Origin: Candidatus Sivonenia alaskensis PMM_0068
GTDB lineage: Bacteria; Cyanobacteriota; Cyanobacteriia; Gloeobacterales; PMM-0068
Length of the DNA stretch: 7,274 nucleotides
Assembly: GCA_949127685.1 (NCBI GenBank)
Contig: CASBPW010000192.1
Coordinates: 1-7,274 of the forward strand
Direction of reading: 5' to 3'
Shown: piece after piece, positions 1 to 5,456 of the stretch
Layout of the letters: every line of letters begins with the position of its first letter
How positions within the stretch are numbered: position 1 is the stretch's first letter
Position numbers and translations under genes: made by a program
The notes under the pieces: model-generated
Databases searched by the model: none
What the model was told of the DNA's origin: nothing
The model's input: the letters and a program-made list of their open reading frames with translations, nothing else

Positions 1-61
1 GCCGGCAACGCGACGGTGAGGGAGGCTATCTTTCGAGCCGTATATAGGTATTAAGAGGTTC

Positions 62-460
62 CTATAAAGCTCTCGCAAGAATGAAACCCACCCAAGCTGC
101 CATCAGTCCTCCTACCAAATTGCCAAAAAGGTAAACTAGCGCCAATCCATAGCTTCCTTTTTCCATAAGATTCAACGTTTCTACACTGAACGTACTAAAC
201 GTCGTATAGCCTCCACAAAAACCAGTTGCCAGAAACAAACGGGTCCCGGAGCTAATCGTCATTGGTCCACTCAAAGAAACCAATACTCCCAAAAGAAAGG
301 AGCCACTGATATTAATCAACATCGTTCCCAGAGGAAAGGTCGAACCAAACAGTTGGGCCGCTCCAAGTCCCACACCATATCGGGCCAAAGATCCCAAAGC
401 ACCCCCGAACATGACCAATAGTAGATCCGCCATCACCAAAATCCACAACATGAATGGCAT
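62..460 (-). CDS. crcB: CrcB/Fluc fluoride ion channel
   Basis: Small four-helix membrane protein of the CrcB/Fluc family, which forms dual-topology dimers that let fluoride leave the cytoplasm. Family signatures, numbered from the longest ATG frame (132 aa), are GGALGSLARY (19-28), the pore-lining IN..GSFLLG (49-58) and GFCGGYTTFSTFS (80-92), which holds the Phe residues and central-Na+ loop of the family. Hydrophobic stretches lie near 5-30, 43-63, 74-92 and 104-128. The start is unresolved. ATG 460 lies 13 nt from a GAGGGAG ribosome site, while Met10 (433..431) gives 123 aa beginning MADLLLVMFGG, which resembles E. coli CrcB better. It lies about 28 bp downstream of the invertase gene on the same strand, so co-transcription is likely. 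There is no room for a fluoride riboswitch directly in front of it. Identity is firm; the start is not. Confidence 0.93.
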   Translation of the reverse strand: MPFMLWILVMADLLLVMFGGALGSLARYGVGLGAAQLFGSTFPLGTMLINISGSFLLGVLVSLSGPMTISSGTRLFLATGFCGGYTTFSTFSVETLNLMEKGSYGLALVYLFGNLVGGLMAAWVGFILARAL

Positions 461-465
461 ACCAT
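433..465 (-). CDS. possible 10-codon leader peptide coupled to crcB
   Basis: An ATG at 465..463 lies 8 nt downstream of the GAGGGAG ribosome site and opens the frame MVCHSCCGFW, ending in TGA at 435..433. The stop shares its A with ATG 433..431 (TGATG), the internal Met10 of crcB. The spacing is better than that to the in-frame crcB ATG at 460. Function as a leader cistron is inference only. It may be a chance out-of-frame ATG. The peptide has three Cys in ten residues and matches no family I know. Confidence 0.25.
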   Translation of the reverse strand: MVCHSCCGFW

Positions 466-473
466 GAGTCAGT

Positions 474-480
474 CTCCCTC
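474..480 (-). promoter_or_regulatory. Shine-Dalgarno site before crcB
   Basis: The minus strand reads GAGGGAG, a good match to the anti-Shine-Dalgarno sequence. It lies between the invertase stop and the crcB start candidates, 8 nt from the out-of-frame ATG at 465 and 13 nt from the in-frame ATG at 460. It shows that crcB is translated from its own site rather than only by read-through from the upstream gene. Confidence 0.55.
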
Positions 481-488
481 TGCTTAAC

Positions 489-2012
489 TTAGCGGTAAAG
501 TTTGATCAAAGTCCTGAGGTCAGGCAGGTCCATAATTCGAGCATCGGCTGGGTTGACCCTCAAAAGATGGTGCATCAAAAGCAGCCCCGTAATCGTCCAG
601 GTTTGGTTGAGGCGAGCCTGTTGTCCCGTCCACAACCCTGTGGGCCCATCGAAGTATTCTGCCCAGCCTTGCTGGGGCAAACGTTGTAAAAGCAGCTCGT
701 AGGAAGACTGCAAAACTTCTAAAATCGCCATCTCCCGGAGGGGACTATGCCGCTGTTGATGACGTAGCACGGCAATGGCCAAGAACCATAACAGGCAGGG
801 CCAATGGCCTCCGTTGTGATAGCACCAGGGCAAGTTTTTCCGGTCATAGCCTGTTTTCTTGCGCCAGTCCGTATCTTCCAAAGGGGGATGACAAATACGC
901 ATAGGCATCTGGCCAATCAAGTCCACCCGATTTTGGGATATGAGCTGGAAAAGTGACTGCTGCTGAAAAGGACTCAGGACATCAAAAATGGCGCCAAGGC
1001 AATTCCCTAGCGTAAAGAAACGGAAATCCGGTCGTCCCGTGCGAATGTTGCCAATCAAGTAGCCACCCTCATTGCCCATCCAATTTTGCAACCAATGAGG
1101 AATGGTTTCCACCTGAATATTGTGTTCGTTGACAATGCTATCGCCGTACTGCTCCGTAGGGCGTCTGCGTAAGACTTGTACGGACTTAGTATTGACCCAG
1201 TAGTGCTTCAGCAAGTAGTTTCGTAAGCGTTTGACCCAGCTAATCGTCTGTCGGAATTGAACAACCTGTTGTTCCGTAAAATCATCTAGCTTTGGACGTT
1301 CGGTACAGCTCTGGCCTAGGAGTCCACAGCAGCCTTTAGCCTCCAAGTCTATCTGGATGAGTCCAGCAGAACTAAGTAGGGCTCCGTGCAAAAGAGTCTG
1401 AATCTCTAAGGGAGCGCCCCAAACATCCAGCGGACGGTCAATCATGAATGCACCATCCGGCACTTGCAGGGTTGGAGCATCCCGAAACCAGGGGTGGAGA
1501 ATCAAACCGAGAAATCTGCGCAGACCGAGCTGAACTCGTGGTTGACAAGCCCAAGCCCGGTCGCCTGAGCGCTGCACGTAGATATAAGCCAAAATTGGCC
1601 ACCAGAGGCTGGCATCCACAGAAGCAACCCGCCCAATCGCCCGCTGACCGTAATCAGCGACCAAAGAGCCCTGATGTTCTGTAAAACTGGTGGGGAAAAC
1701 CCCGGCAGTTTCGAACGTATCACTCTGCAAACTCAAACAGGTATCAAGAAAATCCCGTACAATTTCCGCTTTCCCATCGACCAAAAAATAGATCATCACC
1801 GGAACATTGTCACGAATGAAGACCTCTGTGTAGTTCAAATCAAGTGTGGAAGCAGCCCCTTTTTCAAAACGGGAAGGCCTTTGTGGAATAGCAGCTACGG
1901 CACCAATTGGTTTTCCTTCGTAGTAGACCAACGCTTGTTCATAAAGCAAGGCACGAGCAGATTCAATAACTGATTTCTCGTGGGATGTAGCTTTTTTTTG
2001 GGATTTGATCAT
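489..2012 (-). CDS. GH100 alkaline/neutral invertase (sucrose hydrolase)
   Basis: Cytosolic (no signal peptide seen) glycoside hydrolase family 100 enzyme that hydrolyses sucrose to glucose and fructose. From the ATG at 2012 it has 507 aa; a TTG four codons upstream (2024) is possible but less likely. Family blocks are FIRDNVPVMIYFLV (65-78), VASVDASLWWPI (129-140), VPDGAFMID..LDVWGAPLEIQ (184-205), NLPWCYHNGGHWP (393-405), WAEYFDG (450-456) and QTWTITG (470-476). By comparison with Anabaena InvA as I remember it, D192 and E452 would be the acid/base pair. It is about 40 aa longer than InvA, mainly through a Cys-containing insertion near 220-250 (GCCGLLGQSC at 227-236). Codons 5-7 contain a run of eight A. 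It is divergent from the sucrose synthesis genes, which supports sucrose as substrate, though specificity within GH100 cannot be proven here. It is followed closely by crcB. Confidence 0.9.
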   Translation of the reverse strand: MIKSQKKATSHEKSVIESARALLYEQALVYYEGKPIGAVAAIPQRPSRFEKGAASTLDLNYTEVFIRDNVPVMIYFLVDGKAEIVRDFLDTCLSLQSDTFETAGVFPTSFTEHQGSLVADYGQRAIGRVASVDASLWWPILAYIYVQRSGDRAWACQPRVQLGLRRFLGLILHPWFRDAPTLQVPDGAFMIDRPLDVWGAPLEIQTLLHGALLSSAGLIQIDLEAKGCCGLLGQSCTERPKLDDFTEQQVVQFRQTISWVKRLRNYLLKHYWVNTKSVQVLRRRPTEQYGDSIVNEHNIQVETIPHWLQNWMGNEGGYLIGNIRTGRPDFRFFTLGNCLGAIFDVLSPFQQQSLFQLISQNRVDLIGQMPMRICHPPLEDTDWRKKTGYDRKNLPWCYHNGGHWPCLLWFLAIAVLRHQQRHSPLREMAILEVLQSSYELLLQRLPQQGWAEYFDGPTGLWTGQQARLNQTWTITGLLLMHHLLRVNPADARIMDLPDLRTLIKLYR

Positions 2013-2093
2013 TGGGATAAACAAGCACAGAGTCTGGTATACAACGATTTTAAATAGATTTCATAGAGATCTGTACTATCAAATGATGAATTC
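1971..2093. repeat. direct repeat copy A (invertase 5' end plus upstream region)
   Basis: First copy of an imperfect direct repeat. The segment 2014-2093 matches 2164-2243 without gaps at 58 of 80 positions by my count, and 1971-1998 matches 2122-2149 at about 22 of 28, with small indels in between. This copy covers the first dozen or so codons of the invertase gene and the DNA upstream of its start. Identical blocks include GGGATAAACAAGC (2014-2026), AACGATT (2043-2049) and the ATGAATTC element. It probably holds the invertase promoter. I could not name convincing -35/-10 boxes. Confidence 0.75.
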
Positions 2094-2095
2094 AT
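2086..2095. promoter_or_regulatory. perfect 10-bp palindrome ATGAATTCAT
   Basis: A perfect inverted repeat at the sps-facing end of repeat copy A. The matching place in copy B (2236-2245) reads ATGAATTCTT, so the symmetry is partly lost there. It could be an operator for a dimeric regulator of the invertase, but short AT-rich palindromes also arise by chance. Confidence 0.2.
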
Positions 2096-2121
2096 ATTCT
2101 CTAGCATGAATGTTTGGGATC

Positions 2122-2243
2122 AAATTTCTCCTGGAATGCAGCTTTTTCTAAAATTCTTGAACCGGGATAAACAAGCTTGGGCTCTGGTTTATAACGATTG
2201 GAGCGAGAACCTATAGATATTTGTGATACCAAATTATGAATTC
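2122..2243. repeat. direct repeat copy B (degenerate duplicate of invertase 5' end and upstream region)
   Basis: Second copy of the repeat, offset 150-151 bp from copy A and lying just upstream of sps. On the minus strand the part matching the invertase N-terminal codons (2122-2163) no longer has the start codon: the place of ATG reads GGTTCA. Its coding part is therefore dead, but the upstream part (2164-2243) is as well conserved as the coding part. That suggests either recent origin or retained regulatory function for sps. Confidence 0.7.
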
Positions 2244-2251
2244 TTAGTGTT

Positions 2252-2257
2252 TATTAT
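2252..2257 (+). promoter_or_regulatory. possible -10 element (TATTAT) for sps
   Basis: TATTAT within TTATTATAGA lies immediately before the first ATG of the sps frame (2264). If transcription starts about 7 nt downstream, the transcript would carry the AAGGAGG site and use ATG 2294. No -35 box at normal spacing was found, so this is weak. Confidence 0.2.
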
Positions 2258-2274
2258 AGAAATATGACGTCTCT

Positions 2275-2281
2275 AAGGAGG
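2275..2281 (+). promoter_or_regulatory. Shine-Dalgarno AAGGAGG deciding the sps start
   Basis: A near-perfect ribosome binding site. It lies inside the frame opened by ATG 2264 and 12 nt before the in-frame ATG 2294. The upstream ATG has no such site, so 2294 is the better start despite the somewhat long spacing. Confidence 0.55.
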
Positions 2282-2293
2282 TCGGTGCTTACG

Positions 2294-3661
2294 ATGCCTA
2301 CCCCACACAAGAAGTCCTCTGCGCCGCCTAGTTTGGCAAGTTCTACTATGCAGAGGGACTTAAAATCTACGTATGCTTTGATTTCTGTTCATGGTGATCC
2401 AGCTGCTCTGATCGGAGAAGAAGGCTCTGGAGGCCAGAACGTCTATGTCCGTGAAGTTGGCATAGCCCTTGCTCATCTGGGCTGTCAGGTAGATATGTTT
2501 ACCCGTAGACAGCACCCTGACCAAGCAGCCATCGTCCAGCATGCCCCTGGGTGTCGGACCATTCGCCTCGATGCAGGACCGGCAGAATACATTCACAGGA
2601 ACGAGTTATTCCAATATCTTCCTACCTATGTGGAAGCCTGGTTAGACTTCCAGCACAAAGAAGGAAGGATCTATGAACTTCTGCATACTAACTACTGGCT
2701 CTCTTCCTGGGTCGGCATGCAACTGAAGGCTCGTCTCAAGATCCCTCAAGTGCATACCTATCACTCCATTGGTGCGGTTAAGTTTCAAACCACCGGCGAA
2801 TGGCCTGAAATTGCCCAAACCCGCTTGAATGTTGAAAAGAATCTCTTGGAACAAGCCGATTGCGTGGTTTCCACCAGCCCTCATGAGGAAGCGGACCTCC
2901 GCCAGTTGGTTTCCAAGAAAGGAAATGTTCGCATTATTCCCTGCGGTACCGATACCCAACGCTATGGTTTGGTCGATCGAGCACAAGCCCGTGAGCAACT
3001 GGGACTTGACCCCGATATGCCGATGGTGGCCTATGTTGGTCGTTTTGACCCACGCAAAGGAATTGATACCTTGATTCGGGCTTGGGCAAAGCTGAGTGAC
3101 CTTTCTGCTCCCTCAGAATTAGATCAAATACCTAAGGGTCAGGTTTACATCGTTGGCGGTAGTCGTCCAGGGTCTGCCGATGACGAGGAAACCACACGGC
3201 TCAAGTCCCTTGTTCAAGAACTGAGACTGGAAAAAACCATTATTTTCACTGGTCGTGTATCGGATGCAGACCTGCTTCTTTATTACACAGCGGCGAATGT
3301 ATGCGTAATCCCCAGTCACTATGAACCCTTCGGCTTGGTTGCCTTGGAGGCCATGGCCTCCGGCACACCCGTCATCGCCAGTGATGTTGGTGGGTTGAAA
3401 TTCACTGTTCTGCCAAAAAAGACAGGACTTTTGGTTCCTCCTAAAGACCCAGATGCGCTGGCAGAAGCGCTGACTCAAGTCTTTGCACAGCCCAAACAGT
3501 GGCAAAGATATGGAGTCGCGGCCCAAAAGCATGTGCAGAAGGTCTTCAGTTGGTCAGGGGTTGCCGTTCAGCTCAAGGAACTCTATACATCCCTAGAGAC
3601 ATCCGTAAAGCCCCGTCTAGGAACCAGTCAGACCAGTCGCAAATCATCGATGGTGAGATGA
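2294..3661 (+). CDS. sps: sucrose-phosphate synthase, single-domain GT4 type
   Basis: Transfers glucose from UDP-glucose (or ADP-glucose) to fructose-6-phosphate to give sucrose-6-phosphate, in the cytosol. From ATG 2294 it has 455 aa; the frame extends to ATG 2264 (465 aa), but AAGGAGG favours 2294. It is the minimal cyanobacterial form: one GT-B glycosyltransferase with no fused phosphatase domain. The N-terminal half shows ALISVHGDP (28-36) and GGQNVYVREVG (46-56), typical of sucrose synthase/SPS. The C-terminal half has YVGRFDPRKGIDTL (247-260), with R250 and K255 as the expected nucleotide-sugar phosphate ligands, and the E-x7-E motif EPFGLVALE (344-352), then GTPVIASDVGG. Both ends carry poorly conserved Ser/Lys-rich tails (about residues 1-25 and from 435). 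Its stop overlaps the spp start (ATGA). It is divergent from the invertase across the duplicated region. Confidence 0.88.
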   Translation: MPTPHKKSSAPPSLASSTMQRDLKSTYALISVHGDPAALIGEEGSGGQNVYVREVGIALAHLGCQVDMFTRRQHPDQAAIVQHAPGCRTIRLDAGPAEYIHRNELFQYLPTYVEAWLDFQHKEGRIYELLHTNYWLSSWVGMQLKARLKIPQVHTYHSIGAVKFQTTGEWPEIAQTRLNVEKNLLEQADCVVSTSPHEEADLRQLVSKKGNVRIIPCGTDTQRYGLVDRAQAREQLGLDPDMPMVAYVGRFDPRKGIDTLIRAWAKLSDLSAPSELDQIPKGQVYIVGGSRPGSADDEETTRLKSLVQELRLEKTIIFTGRVSDADLLLYYTAANVCVIPSHYEPFGLVALEAMASGTPVIASDVGGLKFTVLPKKTGLLVPPKDPDALAEALTQVFAQPKQWQRYGVAAQKHVQKVFSWSGVAVQLKELYTSLETSVKPRLGTSQTSRKSSMVR

Positions 3662-4395
3662 GCTTACTTCTCGTTACAGACCTCGATAACACCCTCGTCG
3701 GCGATGATGACGGCACAGCCAAGCTGAATCAATGGTTATCCGATGCACGGGAGCAGGTCTATCTGGCCTATTCGACGGGTCGATCCTATGATTCGGCCCG
3801 TCATCTGATGGCAGAACGGTCTCTCTTGGAACCGGACTATTGGATTACAGCAGTGGGGACTGAGATTTACACCCAAAAATCTCTGGACCCCACCTGGGCT
3901 AAGCAACTTTCTACAGATTGGGACCGTAAAGCGGTTGCGTCTATGGCAGAAGGTTTCAAGGCCTTGGAACGTCAACCGGAACCCGATCAAGGACGCTGGA
4001 AAGTCAGCTTTTATCTAGAGAATCTTGCCGAGGCTCCTGCTCTAGAAGACCTTCAAGCACAATTGAACACAGCCGGACTATCTGCGCAAGTAATCTTCAG
4101 TGGTAGCCGTGATGTAGATATCGTTCCAGCAGCTGGCAATAAAGGAAACGCCACCACCTATCTGCGCGAGCACCTCAGCATCAAACCTGAGGAAACCTTA
4201 GTCTGTGGCGATTCTGGCAATGATATCAGCCTCTATCAGCAACAGGAACGGGGAGTGATCGTCGGCAATGCCCTCCCTGAATTATTAAGTTGGTATGAGC
4301 AACAAGGGCAGCCCCATCACTACTTGGCCCGTGCCACCTATGCTTGGGGCATTCTAGAAGGCCTGGCCTACTTCCAGTTTTTACGTCATCTCTGA
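3658..4395 (+). CDS. spp: sucrose-6-phosphate phosphatase
   Basis: HAD-superfamily phosphatase that releases phosphate from sucrose-6-phosphate and so pulls the SPS reaction forward. It has 245 aa, close to the 244 aa of the Synechocystis enzyme. The start chosen is ATG 3658, which places DLDNTL at the very N-terminus. Open codons continue further upstream inside sps but are not needed. HAD motifs are D8-L-D10 (nucleophile and acid), STGR (39-42), K162 in GNKGN, and CGDSGNDIS with D185, N188 and D189. These match the known Mg2+ and phosphate ligands of Synechocystis SPP with an offset of one. ATG overlaps the sps stop (ATGA, 3658-3661), so translation is probably coupled. The 3' end overlaps convergent lipA by 15 bp. 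Confidence 0.93.
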   Translation: MSLLLVTDLDNTLVGDDDGTAKLNQWLSDAREQVYLAYSTGRSYDSARHLMAERSLLEPDYWITAVGTEIYTQKSLDPTWAKQLSTDWDRKAVASMAEGFKALERQPEPDQGRWKVSFYLENLAEAPALEDLQAQLNTAGLSAQVIFSGSRDVDIVPAAGNKGNATTYLREHLSIKPEETLVCGDSGNDISLYQQQERGVIVGNALPELLSWYEQQGQPHHYLARATYAWGILEGLAYFQFLRHL

Positions 4396-5247
4396 AGCGT
4401 GATAAGAGCTGCGTACCAAAGGACCGGAACGCACTTGCGCAAAGCCTAAATCACGGGCAACCTTCCCTAGATGATCAAATTCTTCTGGCGTCCAGTATTG
4501 CTGGACGGGCAAGTGATCTTGAGAAGGCTGGAGATATTGGCCTAAAGTCAAGCGGTCACAGCCCACCGCGCGCAGGTCTTGCAGGGTTTCGATGATTTCC
4601 GTTTCCGTTTCGCCATGTCCTAGCATTAAGCCTGATTTGGTAGGGAGCTGAGCGTCTAAGCTCTTCACATGGCGCAACACGGATAAAGTTCGCTCATAGG
4701 TAGCCCCTCGGCGCACATGAGGAGAGAGCCTGCGAACGGTTTCAATATTGTGATTAAAACAAACAGGTTTTGCTTCTACGATTTTCTGGAGGCACGCAAA
4801 ATTAGCCCGAAAATCAGGGGTTAGTACTTCAATCTGAACGTGCGGCGTCCGCGCCCGAATCGCCGTCATCGTCTGACAAAACCAGCCTGCTCCTTGATCC
4901 GGCAGGTCATCACGGGCCACAGAAGTCAAAACAACATAATCGAGTCCCAAGAGCTGTATCGACTCTGCAACTTTTTCCGGTTCTTGGGGGTCAAGAGGAA
5001 GAGCCTTACCTGAAGTCACCTGACAAAAGGCACACGCCCTCGTACACACGGGACCCATCAGTAGAAACGTCGCAGTCTTCTGGCTGTAACATTCTGCGCG
5101 ATTAGGACAGCGCCCCTCTTCACAGATAGTGTGAATCCCTCGCTCCCGAATGATCTTTTGAACCGTTGAGACCTGGGAGGCCGTACCGATAGAGCGACGA
5201 ACCCAATCAGGCAAGCGTGCAGCTGGAGCTTCGGTAGACATAGACAT
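4381..5247 (-). CDS. lipA: lipoyl synthase (radical SAM)
   Basis: Inserts two sulfur atoms into protein-bound octanoyl groups to make lipoyl cofactors for 2-oxoacid dehydrogenases and the glycine cleavage system. From ATG 5247 it has 288 aa; a second ATG is at 5241, and a TTG at 5286 would add 13 residues. Auxiliary 4Fe-4S cluster: C42-x4-C47-x5-C53 (CEEGRCPNRAEC). Radical-SAM cluster: C68-x3-C72-x2-C75 (CTRACAFC). The C-terminal RSSYHA (279-284) contains the conserved Ser that also ligates the auxiliary cluster in this family. FNHNIETV and GLMLGHGET are further LipA blocks. No Shine-Dalgarno site precedes the candidate starts, which is common in cyanobacteria. Cyanobacteria often carry more than one lipA, so this may not be the only copy. 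It is convergent with spp and overlaps its end; it is divergent from glyQ. Confidence 0.95.
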   Translation of the reverse strand: MSMSTEAPAARLPDWVRRSIGTASQVSTVQKIIRERGIHTICEEGRCPNRAECYSQKTATFLLMGPVCTRACAFCQVTSGKALPLDPQEPEKVAESIQLLGLDYVVLTSVARDDLPDQGAGWFCQTMTAIRARTPHVQIEVLTPDFRANFACLQKIVEAKPVCFNHNIETVRRLSPHVRRGATYERTLSVLRHVKSLDAQLPTKSGLMLGHGETETEIIETLQDLRAVGCDRLTLGQYLQPSQDHLPVQQYWTPEEFDHLGKVARDLGFAQVRSGPLVRSSYHASEMT

Positions 5248-5382
5248 AGGAATACGAATGGCAGTATTTAACAGTGTACTGGCCAATTTATCAAGGAAGT
5301 TTTGTTCTATCTACAGGACCAAGACCATTAATTTTGTTTGCATCCCAACATTCTGACCTGAGATATGTCATTCTGGAAAAAG

Positions 5383-5396
5383 GTATACCAGGCTAC
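5383..5396 (+). promoter_or_regulatory. candidate NtcA binding site GTA-N8-TAC
   Basis: The 14-mer reads GTA, eight bases, TAC, a full match to the consensus of the cyanobacterial nitrogen regulator NtcA. It sits in the lipA-glyQ spacer, about 60 bp before glyQ. A TAN3T -10-like hexamer (TACTTT, 5417-5422) follows after 20 nt, within the range typical of NtcA-activated promoters. The pattern has only six fixed bases and is expected by chance about once per 4 kb, so the promoter geometry is the main support. Confidence 0.35.
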
Positions 5397-5416
5397 ATCC
5401 TGATCTGTATAGCGCT

Positions 5417-5422
5417 TACTTT
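5417..5422 (+). promoter_or_regulatory. possible -10 box (TACTTT) for glyQ
   Basis: TAN3T-type hexamer 20 nt downstream of the GTA-N8-TAC element. It would give a 5' leader of roughly 25-30 nt for glyQ. No -35 box is evident, as is usual for activator-dependent NtcA promoters. Confidence 0.3.
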
Positions 5423-5456
5423 ATGACCATGATTAACCTCACTTAGTCTAATTTCT

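Noticed and set aside
1..61. Two plus-strand frames enter from the left edge and end at about 45-54.
   Set aside because: Only 14-17 residues are visible and none resembles a family I know, so no gene can be claimed. No hairpin or tRNA is seen here.
461..488. Fluoride riboswitch expected before some crcB genes.
   Set aside because: The gap to the invertase stop is only about 28 bp and has no room for the crcB-motif RNA; nothing resembling it was seen.
2063..2076. ATA-N8-TAC in repeat copy A, close to the NtcA consensus.
   Set aside because: It misses one consensus base and is not preserved in copy B, so it is probably chance.
2014..2243. Possible CRISPR or mobile element in the repeated spacer.
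   Set aside because: Only two long, diverged direct copies with no short regular repeats, no terminal inverted repeats and no transposase; a local duplication explains it.
3119..3532. Minus-strand frame of 137 codons inside sps (also one at 2642-2998).
   Set aside because: Lies wholly over a strongly supported GT4 coding region and shows no recognisable motif; an opposite-strand shadow.
3499..3657. Upstream extension of the spp frame into sps.
   Set aside because: SPP enzymes start a few residues before DLDNTL, and ATG 3658 gives the family length with ATGA coupling. The extension only overlaps sps codons.
5284..5286. TTG start for lipA giving 301 aa.
   Set aside because: The extra 13 residues are not LipA-like, and ATG codons at 5247 and 5241 are closer to the conserved start of the family.
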